Positions 43,299-53,168 of a stretch of 64,000 bases of DNA are shown piece by piece (within the stretch, counting starts at the first letter, position 1; the number at the start of each line of letters is the position of its first letter). The stretch comes from Saccharicrinis sp. (GTDB lineage Bacteria > Bacteroidota > Bacteroidia > Bacteroidales > Marinilabiliaceae): NCBI GenBank assembly GCA_024635555.1, contig JAGXIO010000114.1, positions 1 to 64,000 of the forward strand. The letters run 5' to 3'. The notes under the pieces were generated by a model. The model searched no databases. It had not been told where the DNA came from and saw only the letters and a program-made list of their open reading frames with translations. The position numbers were made by a program, and so were the translations under genes.

Positions 43299-43459
43299 GG
43301 GTATGACTGCAAATAAATAGAGAGTTTATCTTGTAGATTATATTCAGAATTGTAAAGAATGAACGGAATCTCAATTCACCTATCAGCAACCACCAATCAC
43401 CTATTTTAATTTGCTTAGCTCTCCAAATTAATATACAGACACAACTTTTATAAGCTATT

Positions 43460-45868
43460 TTAAAACTCAACAATTATCCCCAAGGTTGGTAGCACGGTTC
43501 CGTTTTCGGTAAATATCCTGTCAAATTCGTAGCGCTGTTGACTTTCGTCCGCATCAGGATTTGCAATTTTTGGCGAGCCATTGGAATCAAGCTTCTGAAC
43601 AAATTTAACGGGATCGGCAATTTTATAACCGTATAGGTTTTGGATGTCGAGATACACTTCGAGTGACCATTTGTTAAACACATATCGTTTGTCGATTCGT
43701 ACATCCAACTGATGGAAATTCTCCAATCGGCGGGTGTTAAACTTGCTGAAATCCAGGTATTCCTTTCCTGTGGCGTTCCATGCTTGCACCAGGGTGGTGG
43801 TGTTTTCGTCTACGGGTGTGTAGGGCAATCCACCTAAAAATCGCCATTTTACACCAAGGTCCCAATTATTTTTGAGCGATTTGTTGATGGTAGCAGTAAA
43901 CAAGTGTTTGCTATCCCACGAACTAGGTATGTATTGCCCCATTAGGTTGGTAAATTCGCTTCGTACAAAGGTGTAAGCAGCAATAAAGCTATATCCTTTG
44001 GGCGATCTTTGACGAGCCATTATTTCAAAACCATAGGCTTTTCCGCTACCTGTGGATATTACCTCTTCGTCGCCCACTACGCCAAAATCACCTCCTTTGC
44101 TGGCTATGGAAATAGAGTCTTTGACCGATATCGGGTAATCGCCATAGTCTTTAAAAAATCCTTCTAAGGTAATTTTAGAATAATTATTGGGTCGAAACTC
44201 CAGGCCAGCAACATAATGATCGGCATAAATGTAACGTAGGTCGTTTTGTTTGTTTACGAGTGCTCCCTGCGTATTGCGATAGCCCATGGTGGTAAATGAG
44301 GGGAGTTGATAATATCTGCCTACATTAAAGTTAAAGAAAAAGAGAGGAGCCAATTGAACGGAGGCCGCAAAGCGCGGGCTGATTTGATCTAATAGGTTAT
44401 TCATACTATTAGAGTAGGACGTGGCATCGGCGCGCAAGCCAATCGAAAGGTTAACCCTGTCGCCCAAAACGGGAAGACCTGCCGAGGCAAAAAGCCCATA
44501 TTTAATAAAATCCAGTTCCGAATTATATTTTATTTCAGAGGGTATCGAATTCAGAAAGTCTAATCGATAGGTAGAATTAGAATAATGAGCAGCATCCAAC
44601 GAAACACCCGTGTTAAAACGAATATTGCCGGCTTTTGTGTCTAATTCTGCCCTAAATTTATTTTCAACTTCCTGCGATTGGTAATCTAAGATCAGGTTTT
44701 CGCTACTTTCTATATTGTCGCGATATTTAATGGCCTCGTTGTTCAAATGGCTGCGACTGGCTACGAGGGTTAGAAAACTCTTACCAAAAAAATGTTTGTA
44801 GTTGGTTCCTATGGTATAATTCCATTGCTTATTTACAGGAAGATACGATAGGATGTATTGATTGTCGGCTGTTTCGCTGGCTTTGCCGATCAGTTTAAAA
44901 TTATCGATAGCGCCAAAACCGAGAAAAGAAATTTCATTTTTTTCGTTTATCCGTGTTTTTGTTTTAAACTGAAAATCGGTAAAAGTGGGTAAAAAAGGCA
45001 AATCTAATGCCTGAAACAAAAATTGGAGATAGGAGCGGCGCACAGAAGCAAAAGCAGTGGTTTTTTCCGACAGTGGACCTGAAGCCGAAAAAGCCAACTC
45101 GCTGGCACCTAATACAGCTTTAAAGTCGGCTTTGTCGTTGCTGCCGTCTTTTTGCTTAAACTCCATAATTGAGCTAAGGGCGTTTCCCCTTGCCGAGGGA
45201 AAAGCACTGGAATAAAAATCCACTTCGCGTATAAAATCCACATTGAGTATTCCTACTGGCCCCCCGGAAGCACCTTGGGTGGAGAAGTGGTTAATGGTGG
45301 GAATCTCAATGCCATCGATGTAAAATTTATTTTCGGAAGGGCCGCCCCCACGTACAATAATGTCGTTGCGGAACGAAACTGTACTGCCAACACCGGGAAA
45401 CGACTGAATAACCTTAGATATATCGCGGTTGGCACCTGCACTTTTTTCAATTTGGTCGATGCCGATGCGTCGCAAGGAAACCGGACTTTCTATTTTTTGA
45501 GCAAAAGGCGCAGATTTTACCGTAATTTCAGATAGGGTTTCGGTAGTTGGTTCCATCAGTATTTCAATGTAATTGGACCGGATTTTAGAAATCATTATTT
45601 CCTCGGTTACCAAGCTTTTATATCCTACGAAGGAAAGTTGAAGCCTGACAAATTCCTGGTTGTTTATTTCTATTTCAAATTGACCTTCGGCGTTGGAGGC
45701 AGTACCATTGGTTGTGTTGTAAACCACCATATTTACAAAAGGTAAGGGTGCATTGGAGTATGCATCCTTAACCAAACCCTTTAAAACCGGGTTTTGAGAT
45801 AATAATGCAGTGGAGAATGCGAAGAGACTGACTAAAATGTAATATTTTAGGCTTAAAAATCGTGTCAT
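43460..45868 (-). CDS. TonB-dependent receptor
   Basis: An 802-residue outer-membrane receptor: signal peptide (about 1-24, ending LLSQ), CarboxypepD_reg-like domain (about 28-115), plug (about 125-235, with VIQSFPGVGSTVSFRNDIIV and FYIDGIEIPTINHF), beta-barrel to the C-terminal LGIIVEF. It is of the same broad type as the 16940 receptor. The cargo is unknown. It is transcribed divergently from the ClC gene across a 128-bp spacer, which suggests a possible shared control region, though I see no site there. Confidence 0.9.
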   Translation of the reverse strand: MTRFLSLKYYILVSLFAFSTALLSQNPVLKGLVKDAYSNAPLPFVNMVVYNTTNGTASNAEGQFEIEINNQEFVRLQLSFVGYKSLVTEEIMISKIRSNYIEILMEPTTETLSEITVKSAPFAQKIESPVSLRRIGIDQIEKSAGANRDISKVIQSFPGVGSTVSFRNDIIVRGGGPSENKFYIDGIEIPTINHFSTQGASGGPVGILNVDFIREVDFYSSAFPSARGNALSSIMEFKQKDGSNDKADFKAVLGASELAFSASGPLSEKTTAFASVRRSYLQFLFQALDLPFLPTFTDFQFKTKTRINEKNEISFLGFGAIDNFKLIGKASETADNQYILSYLPVNKQWNYTIGTNYKHFFGKSFLTLVASRSHLNNEAIKYRDNIESSENLILDYQSQEVENKFRAELDTKAGNIRFNTGVSLDAAHYSNSTYRLDFLNSIPSEIKYNSELDFIKYGLFASAGLPVLGDRVNLSIGLRADATSYSNSMNNLLDQISPRFAASVQLAPLFFFNFNVGRYYQLPSFTTMGYRNTQGALVNKQNDLRYIYADHYVAGLEFRPNNYSKITLEGFFKDYGDYPISVKDSISIASKGGDFGVVGDEEVISTGSGKAYGFEIMARQRSPKGYSFIAAYTFVRSEFTNLMGQYIPSSWDSKHLFTATINKSLKNNWDLGVKWRFLGGLPYTPVDENTTTLVQAWNATGKEYLDFSKFNTRRLENFHQLDVRIDKRYVFNKWSLEVYLDIQNLYGYKIADPVKFVQKLDSNGSPKIANPDADESQQRYEFDRIFTENGTVLPTLGIIVEF

Positions 45869-45996
45869 TGTTTAATTATTAATTCAAAAGTTTAAACGTA
45901 AATTCATTAAGAAAGTTCAATTATTGAATATGGGCTTATTTCGTTGAGAAATAAAAAATTTATAAATTGAGCAACCATAAAAGGGGTGCAATATAA

Positions 45997-47775
45997 ATGG
46001 AAAAAGGAACACTTATTAAAAATTTTTTAGCCTGGCGTATGAGATATGTCAGCAATCGGCAGTTTATGATGATATTAAGTGTCATTGTGGGAATTGCAGC
46101 TGGGCTTGCTGCGGTAATTATTAAAAAGTCGGTAGGGTTTATTCACCACTTGGTGCAAGGGGTGATTACTATGGAAGGCTATGAATGGTTATATTTGATA
46201 GCTCCCGGGGTGGGTATTCTATTAACGGTTTTGTTTATCAAATATGTTATTCGTAGGCCGGTAAGGCACGGTATACCCAATGTGCTTTACTCCATCTCCA
46301 AAAATAAGGGCGAAATGAATAGGCATAATATGGTGTCGTCCATTATAGCCAGTTCTTTGACCGTAGGTTTTGGTGGTTCCGTAGGTTTGGAGGGGCCAAC
46401 TGTTTCAACAGGGGCAGCAATAGGGGCCAATTTAGGTAAAGCCTTACATCTTAATTATCGACAACTTACCTTATTGCTTGGTTGTGCCTGTGCCGGTGCG
46501 ATGTCGGCCATTTTTAAGGCACCCATTGCCGGTATTGTTTTTGCGCTCGAAGTTATTATGCTTGATTTAACACTGGCCTCGTTGGTGCCTTTGCTTTTGT
46601 GCTCTGCTTCGGCGGTGGTGGTGTCCTATCTTCTTTTGGGTCAAGAAGTGGTTTATCCTTTTGATATTGAGCATACTTATACACTTAAGGAGCTCATATT
46701 TTATGTATTGCTGGGCTTGGGTTGCGGACTGGTGGCCACCTATTTTACACGCATGTACAAGTATATCGAAATACTTTTTGAGAAGATACAAAACGGATGG
46801 ACTCGGCTGATTTTTGGAGCACTTACCCTAGGTGTTCTAATGATTTTTTTTCCGCATTTGTTTGGTGAGGGCTACGAAGTAATTAACGGAGCTTTAAGGG
46901 GCGATTTATATTACCTGCACGATTTGGGCATCTTTGCGCACCTGGACGATACCTTTCTTAATTTTGTAATTATCATGGTATTTACCATTGGCGTTAAGGT
47001 AATTGCCACCTCGGTTACTTTTGGTGCAGGGGGAGTAGGCGGTATTTTTGCGCCTACCTTGTTTATGGGTGCCAATACGGGGGTTCTGTTCGCCACGCTT
47101 ATCAATCGCTTGGGCTGGGTGGAGTTGCCGGTGAAAAACTTTGCTCTTATTGGTATGGCGGGTCTTATTGCCGGGGTTTTGCATGCTCCTTTAACGGGCT
47201 TGTTTCTTATTGCTGACCTTTCAGGTGGATATAGCATGTTTTTGCCATTGATGATTACCGCAACAATTAGTTATGCTACCGCTAAATCTTTTGAAGAACA
47301 TTCGGTTTATACACATCTTTTGGCCAAACGTAAAGAACTTCTCACCCATGATAAAGACCAGAATGTGATGACCATGATGGACTTAAGCAAATTGATTGAA
47401 ACCGATTTTGCCGTTATACCTCCCGAGGCTATGCTGGGTGATTTAGTAAAGGTTATTTCTACTGCGCATCGTAATCTGTTTCCGGTGGTGGATAGTCAAG
47501 GTATGTTGAAAGGTATGGTTAAGATGGACGATATAAGAGAAATTATTTTTATGCCCGAAAAATACAAGGAAGTAAAAGTTAAGGATTTAATGTACATGCC
47601 CGAATACTTTATCAGCCCCGACGACGCCATGGAAGATTTGGTGGAGATATTCCGTAAATCGTCGCGTTTTAATGTGGCAGTAATTGATAAAGGTAAATAT
47701 CTGGGATTTATTTCCCGTGCTAATGCTTTTACGGCCTACCGTAATCATTTAAAAATGTTCTCTTCGGGTTATTAG
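45997..47775 (+). CDS. ClC-family chloride channel/transporter with CBS domains
   Basis: A 592-residue membrane protein with about ten to twelve ClC helices. GSVGLEGPTVSTGAAIG (about 125-141) carries the gating Glu and Cl- site, and GVGGIFAPTLFMGAN (about 346-360) the second ion-coordinating loop. Two cytosolic CBS domains follow (about 460-585; LFPVVDSQGMLKGMVKMDDI, VKDLMYMPEYFISPDDAMEDL), which may bind adenosine nucleotides. The gating Glu is compatible with Cl-/H+ exchange. Confidence 0.92.
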   Translation: MEKGTLIKNFLAWRMRYVSNRQFMMILSVIVGIAAGLAAVIIKKSVGFIHHLVQGVITMEGYEWLYLIAPGVGILLTVLFIKYVIRRPVRHGIPNVLYSISKNKGEMNRHNMVSSIIASSLTVGFGGSVGLEGPTVSTGAAIGANLGKALHLNYRQLTLLLGCACAGAMSAIFKAPIAGIVFALEVIMLDLTLASLVPLLLCSASAVVVSYLLLGQEVVYPFDIEHTYTLKELIFYVLLGLGCGLVATYFTRMYKYIEILFEKIQNGWTRLIFGALTLGVLMIFFPHLFGEGYEVINGALRGDLYYLHDLGIFAHLDDTFLNFVIIMVFTIGVKVIATSVTFGAGGVGGIFAPTLFMGANTGVLFATLINRLGWVELPVKNFALIGMAGLIAGVLHAPLTGLFLIADLSGGYSMFLPLMITATISYATAKSFEEHSVYTHLLAKRKELLTHDKDQNVMTMMDLSKLIETDFAVIPPEAMLGDLVKVISTAHRNLFPVVDSQGMLKGMVKMDDIREIIFMPEKYKEVKVKDLMYMPEYFISPDDAMEDLVEIFRKSSRFNVAVIDKGKYLGFISRANAFTAYRNHLKMFSSGY

Positions 47776-48267
47776 GGTTGCAGTTTTAAACAGCATTACT
47801 ATTTAGGAGATTATCAAACTAAAATAAGGTTGTCATTTCTAACTAAAAAATGACGGTTTTGGCCTTATTAACTCCGTTCTGGCCTTTAAATTGACAAAGC
47901 CACAAGCATATCAATAAAAACACGAATTATTCGGTAACTCCTTGAAATTCAATAGTTGATTATTTAAAACCCTGACATTGCGGGTATTAAGGTATGCTAA
48001 TGCTTTAATGTGAGGATGAAAAAAAATGAAAAAAAATGATTTTTGTCTTCGTTTTAAAAAGAGGGTACGTGGTTTTAAAAATATGGTATTTCATATGAAA
48101 AAGGCAATCGAATTTTGTTAAGTATGTACTGCGGATCACCTTGGATACGGCTGTATATTTGGCTCGCATGTGAAATAAAATTATTTTTGTCGTGTTAAAA
48201 AAATGTCATTGAAGTTTAGCTAAAACAAAAATATACCTCCCTAAACCAAATAGTTCTAAACTATTTT
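47776..48267. other. 492-bp AT-rich spacer, possible small-RNA locus
   Basis: No ORF of note. TATATTTG at 48154-48161 fits the -7 element and would start a transcript of about 135-140 nt that ends at the strong terminator 48272-48308. A dyad AAATAGTT/AACTATTT (48249-48266) sits just before it. GTCATTT/AAATGAC at 47829-47853 might end the ClC transcript. No sequence match to a known RNA family is apparent. Confidence 0.3.
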
Positions 48268-48271
48268 TAAG

Positions 48272-48308
48272 AGACTGTCGCAATACCAAACCGCGACAGT
48301 CTTTTTTA
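48272..48308 (+). terminator. Strong Rho-independent terminator upstream of ilvA
   Basis: AGACTGTCGC (48272-48281) pairs with GCGACAGTCT (48293-48302), then a T-run. It lies more than 490 nt after the ClC stop and immediately before the ilvA promoter, so it terminates either a long ClC 3' end or an unannotated short transcript. Confidence 0.9.
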
Positions 48309-48343
48309 TTTGGTCACATTGGTTTCAATTTATCATACCTTTG
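48309..48343 (+). promoter_or_regulatory. ilvA promoter (-33 TTTG, -7 TAnnTTTG)
   Basis: TTTG at 48309-48312 and TACCTTTG at 48336-48343, 23 bp apart, are close to the Bacteroidota -33/-7 pair. The start codon at 48358 follows 14 nt later, which excludes the earlier in-frame ATG at 48310. Confidence 0.7.
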
Positions 48344-48357
48344 CAAAAAAAATAAAT

Positions 48358-49617
48358 ATGAGTCTCAAATCCATATATTTTCCTCAAATCAAAGATATAA
48401 TTGCAGCTTCTGAAAGGCTAAAGGGTATAATACGCCAAACACCTTTAGAGTTAAATTCGACCTATTCCGAAAAATATGAGGCTAACATTTATTTTAAGCG
48501 CGAGGACCAGCAAGTGGTGCGTTCCTATAAAATACGAGGTGCATATAATAAGATGGCTTCTATGCCTTTGCAGGATATTAGGGGTGGTATAGTTTGTGCC
48601 AGTGCGGGCAATCATGCCCAAGGTGTAGCTTTGTCGTGTTTTATTTTAAAGGTAAAGGGAACCATATTTATGCCCACTACAACACCCTCGCAAAAGATAA
48701 AAAGGGTAAAAACACTGGGTAAGGAGTGGGTTGAGGTGGTGTTGGTTGGCGATACCTTCGACGATGCCAATAGCGAAGCATTATCGTACTGTGCACAGAA
48801 TCAATTGCCATTTATTCCACCTTTCGACGATAAAAAGGTGATTGAAGGGCAAGGAACCATTGGTATTGAAATTATGGAGGATTTACCTGAGGTGGATTTT
48901 GTGTTTATACCTATTGGCGGTGGTGGACTTACAGCGGGATTGAGTACATACATCAAACAAACTTCGCCAAAAGTAAAATTGATTGGAGTTGAGCCGGAAG
49001 GAGCGGCAGCCATGAAAGAATCGCTGGAAAAGGGTGAAATTGTCACCCTATCCGAGATAGACAATTTTGTGGATGGAGCAGCTGTGCGGCGACCGGGGGA
49101 ATACACCTTTCCGATATGTAAAAAATATCTCGATGATATTACAACAGTGCCCGAAGGCAAGATTTGTACCAAAATATTGGAACTTTATAACAACGAGGCC
49201 ATCGTTGCCGAGCCGGCTGGTGTTTTATCGGTGGCGGCACTAGAGCAGTATAAAGAGGAGATAAAAGGTAAAAATGTGGTGTGCATCATTAGTGGTGGCA
49301 ATAACGACATTACCCGTACGGAGGAGATTAAAGAGCGCTCACTGTTGTACGAAGGCTTGAAACATTATTTTATCGTCCGTTTTCCGCAGCGTGCAGGCGC
49401 CTTAAAGGATTTTGTGAACGACATTTTGGGACCCAACGATAATATCGTTCATTTTGAATATTCAAAAAAAATAAACCGTGAAAAAGGCCCTGCGCTTGTT
49501 GGTATAGAGCTAAAAGACCCCGCCGATTTTGAGCCGCTAATGGAAAGGATGAAAGCCCGTAACTTCTTTGGGGAATACCTGAATAATAACTTTAATTTAT
49601 TTGAGTATTTGATGTGA
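48358..49617 (+). CDS. ilvA: Threonine dehydratase
   Basis: A PLP enzyme that deaminates threonine to 2-oxobutanoate, the entry to isoleucine synthesis. Starting at 48358 it has 419 residues. The PLP Lys58 is in RSYKIRGAYNK, followed by CASAGNHAQGVA, IPIGGGGLTAGLS and CIISGGNND. The C-terminal ACT-like domain (about 330-419; YFIVRFPQRAGALKDFV) indicates feedback regulation. The in-frame ATG at 48310 is rejected because it lies in the promoter. Single-gene unit. Confidence 0.93.
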   Translation: MSLKSIYFPQIKDIIAASERLKGIIRQTPLELNSTYSEKYEANIYFKREDQQVVRSYKIRGAYNKMASMPLQDIRGGIVCASAGNHAQGVALSCFILKVKGTIFMPTTTPSQKIKRVKTLGKEWVEVVLVGDTFDDANSEALSYCAQNQLPFIPPFDDKKVIEGQGTIGIEIMEDLPEVDFVFIPIGGGGLTAGLSTYIKQTSPKVKLIGVEPEGAAAMKESLEKGEIVTLSEIDNFVDGAAVRRPGEYTFPICKKYLDDITTVPEGKICTKILELYNNEAIVAEPAGVLSVAALEQYKEEIKGKNVVCIISGGNNDITRTEEIKERSLLYEGLKHYFIVRFPQRAGALKDFVNDILGPNDNIVHFEYSKKINREKGPALVGIELKDPADFEPLMERMKARNFFGEYLNNNFNLFEYLM

Positions 49618-49627
49618 TAGTTTTTCA

Positions 49628-49752
49628 CTTTTCGCTTATAATAGCGAAAAGCCAAAAAAGTTTAAGAAAACTTTTTCCCAGGGTTAACCCTCGATTCAGA
49701 TCAGGCTGAATCGTTCTTCGGTGTCTTATTCATAAATTTTATGAATAAGACA
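49628..49752. repeat. Series of five palindromes
   Basis: In 125 bp: CTTTTCGCT/AGCGAAAAG (49628-49651), AAAAAGTTT/AAACTTTTT (49655-49676), GGGTTAACCC (49681-49690), CGATTCAG/CTGAATCG (49692-49713) and a 15+15-bp dyad TGTCTTATTCATAAA/TTTATGAATAAGACA (49722-49752). The first could terminate ilvA; the rest have no obvious role. Confidence 0.85.
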
Positions 49753-49852
49753 GGTTAAAAATCCCTCTGAAAAAAAAATTATTGGTTTACGTTTCGTTTT
49801 TTTTATTAACATTGTTTAAATTCGGTTTCCTTTTAACACATATCACTACATA

Positions 49853-50458
49853 ATGAATTTAACACATATTTTAAAGTTTGCACGGTTTTATCAACTTTAC
49901 CAATGGTTGGTAGGCGCGCATAAATATCAGCATCTATTTAACCATGAATACATCTGTTATCAATCGGATGAAAAAGTTTTGGATATTGGTTGCGGGCCAG
50001 CTGATATTTTGAATATTTTACCACCAAGTGTCGATTATACTGGTATTGATATCAGTGAAGATTACATACAGAAAGCCAGACAGACCTGGCCAGATAAGAC
50101 CTTTATTCAGGGTGATATTGCCGACAGTAAATTTCCAGTGGAGGATAATTCCTTTGACACTGTTTTTTTTATTGGCGTACAGCACCATTTGCCCGACGAG
50201 GTGGTAAGTGAAATGCTGCGCTTTGCTTACCGAAAACTCAAAAAAGGAGGCAGAATGTTGTCGCTTGAACCAGTTTATACTGAAAAGCAGGGAATTTTGG
50301 AACGTTTTATCATGCGCAGCGACAGGGGAAAATTTATTCGCACAGCTGATGAATACCAAAAGTTGACCAAACGGGTATTCAGTGATAACCGTTATGAGAT
50401 TATTCGCGGAACCATGAATATTCCATTTACGATAATGATTACAGAAGCAGAGAAGTAG
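49853..50458 (+). CDS. Class I SAM-dependent methyltransferase
   Basis: A 201-residue Rossmann methyltransferase: motif I VLDIGCGPADIL (about 44-55), acidic YTGIDISEDYI, QGDIADSKFP, and post-motif NSFDTVFFIGVQHHLPDE. The substrate is unknown; the ISLEPVYTEKQG-like region after motif IV resembles methyltransferases of small lipids or sugars only loosely. It is convergent with the glycosyltransferase pair and follows the palindrome cluster. Confidence 0.85.
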   Translation: MNLTHILKFARFYQLYQWLVGAHKYQHLFNHEYICYQSDEKVLDIGCGPADILNILPPSVDYTGIDISEDYIQKARQTWPDKTFIQGDIADSKFPVEDNSFDTVFFIGVQHHLPDEVVSEMLRFAYRKLKKGGRMLSLEPVYTEKQGILERFIMRSDRGKFIRTADEYQKLTKRVFSDNRYEIIRGTMNIPFTIMITEAEK

Positions 50459-50551
50459 AGATGAGTAGAACAGGCTTTTGAGGTAATGGGTAGGCGTAAT
50501 GGTTCATTTTTTTGCGCCTCAAAACAACTGGAGCTAACACCTTTTAATAAT

Positions 50552-51523
50552 TTACCCCTGTTGTTTTCTTTCTGTCTCCTCCTCAATTATAAAGCGAGGT
50601 CTCTGCTTCACCTCCAGAAATATTTTGCCCACGTACTCGCCAATGAGTCCCAAGCTTATCATGTTTATACCCGAGAATAAAGAGGTGATGAGAAGCAGAG
50701 AAGCCCAGCCCTGTACTGCGTTTCCACTGATGTAGGCGATAAGTACCCACAACGCCGTGAGCATTGAAAGGATAAACATGACTACGCCTGTAATTGTTAC
50801 CAATCTTAGCAAAGAGGTATTAAACGAGGTGATACCTTGCCAGGCAAAGCTCATCATTTTTCGGAAAGGATATTTAGTGTTACCTAGTTTTCGGTCGGCA
50901 CGGGAGTAATAAACGATATCACTTTTAAAACCCATGAGCGGAAAAATACCGCGTAAGAAGAGGTTCACCTCGTTAAATCGTTCTAGGTTTTGGATTACCT
51001 GACGACTGGCTAAGCGGAAATCGGCATGGTTATAAATAGTCTTGATACCCATGCGGATTAGGAGTTTGTAGTACCATTGAGCACTGCTTCGTTTCAGAAA
51101 AGTATCTTTTTCACGATTGCTTCGCACTCCATATACGATTTTATTTCCTGCGGCAAATTTGTCTATCATCTGTTCTATTACAGTCACATCGTCCTGCAGG
51201 TCAGCATCTATGGTTATTAGGCAGTCGGCATGGTTTTTTTCGCTAAAAAGACCAGCCAAAAGCGCATTTTGATGTCCAAAGTTAGCCGAGAGATGAATGC
51301 CTTTCACTCGTGAATTATTTTTTGAAAGTTGCTTTATAATTTCCCATGTTGTGTCACTGCTTCCGTCGTCTGTTAAGCATAGGTAACTTTCTGCATCTAC
51401 TTTATGGGCGACAATCAGTATCTCAAGTTGACTTAGAAGTTCGTGAACCGAAACAGAAAGTACGGCCTCTTCGTTGTAACAGGGTACAATTATAGACAGG
51501 ATAGGACGGGAAATAGATGTCAT
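50552..51523 (-). CDS. Family-2 glycosyltransferase, GtrB/DPM1-like
   Basis: A 323-residue glycosyltransferase with an N-terminal GT-A domain (SIIVPCYNEEAVL, TDDGSSDTTW, TIDADLQDD with the DxD metal site) and two C-terminal membrane helices (about 232-255 and 268-292). Such enzymes load a sugar onto polyprenyl phosphate for use on the outer face of the membrane. It lies 60 nt downstream of a polytopic GT-C-like protein, so the pair may make and transfer the lipid-linked sugar. Confidence 0.9.
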   Translation of the reverse strand: MTSISRPILSIIVPCYNEEAVLSVSVHELLSQLEILIVAHKVDAESYLCLTDDGSSDTTWEIIKQLSKNNSRVKGIHLSANFGHQNALLAGLFSEKNHADCLITIDADLQDDVTVIEQMIDKFAAGNKIVYGVRSNREKDTFLKRSSAQWYYKLLIRMGIKTIYNHADFRLASRQVIQNLERFNEVNLFLRGIFPLMGFKSDIVYYSRADRKLGNTKYPFRKMMSFAWQGITSFNTSLLRLVTITGVVMFILSMLTALWVLIAYISGNAVQGWASLLLITSLFSGINMISLGLIGEYVGKIFLEVKQRPRFIIEEETERKQQG

Positions 51524-51583
51524 CGTTATCTAAACTTAAATATTAATGGATTATTTGCGTATTATTCTTTGGTGCTGTACTAA

Positions 51584-53053
51584 TTATTTTTTTTCAAAAA
51601 TAACGATTTCTACAAACCCTTTTTTAAAGGTTTTTATTTCTTTCCATTTTCCTGAGAACTGCAATTCTTCTATGAATTCATCATCTAGGTTAGAAATATT
51701 GGAGTAAATAAAAAATTGTTCGTTCGTGTTGTTTGAGATGTGAAGATCCCGGTTTTTTAAATCGATATATCGTTGGTTGCCGGAAAGGCAAAAGCCACCA
51801 GAAACCTTGCTAAAATCAAAATGGTTATCGTGCATATATTCAAAGCAATTCTTGCGCAATTCGTACCAAGGTAAATGTGCCAACGTAGCATCCCAAGCTT
51901 TGGATATTTTGTCGGGGTAGATCCAAAAGTTACCGCTAAGTAAAAAAACAAGCGAAACTATAGCTATTTTCTTAACCAAACGAGCAGTAAAGAGCATGGC
52001 AAGAATACGAAAAGTAACAATGCTAAATACCAGAAAAAGCCCCATGTAATATCTTGATACTATAACGATACGGGTGGTAACAGCAAAGTAAAAGAAAAGT
52101 GCAAACAATAAAAATACAAATAAAAGTAACGCTCCATTAATGGAGTGGAGTTGTTTCTTTAATTTTCCGCTTTTCCAGAGCTTATAGAGTGCAAATAGTC
52201 CGGTAGCATAAATAAACACCCGTCCGTTTTCGGCTAATCGCAGAAAAAAAGCTAATATATTTTTCGCAATACTCTTGATTCCAGTAGGAGGAAGCCATCC
52301 TTCAGCCCAAGGTGAATCTGGGTTGCTGAAGAACCAACCCCTGTGAATGAAATAATAGACTAAGTAGGCTACCATCATCAGAAAAGCCGGCAGAAATGGA
52401 AGAAGGGAGTCCGCTAACTTTTTTAGTGTTATTTTTTCTGACTGTACGATAAATAGGAAGAAAAGATAAAATATAAAAACGAATGCACCAGTGAACATAC
52501 CCCGTCCGTTAATTAACACCAAAAAAAGAAGCGAAATGGCCAATAGCCACTTGTTTCCTTTCATGATATAACGTATGGACGCAACAAGGGCAGTTAGGAG
52601 TACAATATCGGGTGAAGCCATGGCAATTTGTGCTAGCACCGTTGAATCGAGCAAAAGTAATGGCAATACAAAAGCGGCAATATTTTCAGGAAATAAAATC
52701 TGCATGAGCTTATAGGTTTGCCAAGCCAGAACAAAGGCCCACAAAACGATAAAAAAGTGCGATACCCATAGGTGCATGCCAAAAATATTCCATAGCAGAG
52801 CAGTAATTATACCCATTAGCGGGGGGTGATAACCTGTGCCAACAATTTCCGAACCATCGGAAAAATCGGGCAATAGCAAAGAGGAAAAGTTATTGTTGTA
52901 AAACCAGTACGCCTCTTTAGAGGTCTGTTGAATGTTATCCCAAAAATACACATACTCAGAACTAAACAAGAACAGAACGCCATAAATCAAAACAACAATG
53001 AATAGTGAGAGTTGGGCGGGGGAGAGAAATCGGTTTGACAGTTGCTTTATCAT
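51584..53053 (-). CDS. GT-C-type membrane glycosyltransferase
   Basis: A 489-residue polytopic protein with about 10-12 membrane helices. YFWDNIQQTSKEAYW early in the first loop provides the acidic residue expected in PMT/ArnT-like (GT39/GT83) enzymes, which transfer sugars from polyprenyl phosphate. The C-terminal about 110 residues are soluble. Acceptor unknown. Co-transcribed with the GtrB-like gene. Confidence 0.78.
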   Translation of the reverse strand: MIKQLSNRFLSPAQLSLFIVVLIYGVLFLFSSEYVYFWDNIQQTSKEAYWFYNNNFSSLLLPDFSDGSEIVGTGYHPPLMGIITALLWNIFGMHLWVSHFFIVLWAFVLAWQTYKLMQILFPENIAAFVLPLLLLDSTVLAQIAMASPDIVLLTALVASIRYIMKGNKWLLAISLLFLVLINGRGMFTGAFVFIFYLFFLFIVQSEKITLKKLADSLLPFLPAFLMMVAYLVYYFIHRGWFFSNPDSPWAEGWLPPTGIKSIAKNILAFFLRLAENGRVFIYATGLFALYKLWKSGKLKKQLHSINGALLLFVFLLFALFFYFAVTTRIVIVSRYYMGLFLVFSIVTFRILAMLFTARLVKKIAIVSLVFLLSGNFWIYPDKISKAWDATLAHLPWYELRKNCFEYMHDNHFDFSKVSGGFCLSGNQRYIDLKNRDLHISNNTNEQFFIYSNISNLDDEFIEELQFSGKWKEIKTFKKGFVEIVIFEKK

Positions 53054-53095
53054 TGAATAACTATTTGTTTATCATTGCTCAGTAATTTTTACCTA

Positions 53096-53130
53096 CAACG
53101 TCAAAAAAGATTATGCTTTTTTTGACGTTG
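53096..53130. repeat. 13-bp perfect hairpin
   Basis: CAACGTCAAAAAA (53096-53108) pairs perfectly with TTTTTTGACGTTG (53118-53130). It lies 43 nt upstream of the GT-C gene start; an A/T-run is inside the stem. It may be a bidirectional terminator or an operator. Confidence 0.7.
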
Positions 53131-53168
53131 CAAGATAGGAAAAAAGGTGAAACGTACACTTGTTTTGT

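Noticed and set aside
43240-43473. 77-codon minus ORF downstream of the receptor gene
   Set aside because: It overlaps the receptor's terminator and the end of its coding region in another frame and has no recognisable product.
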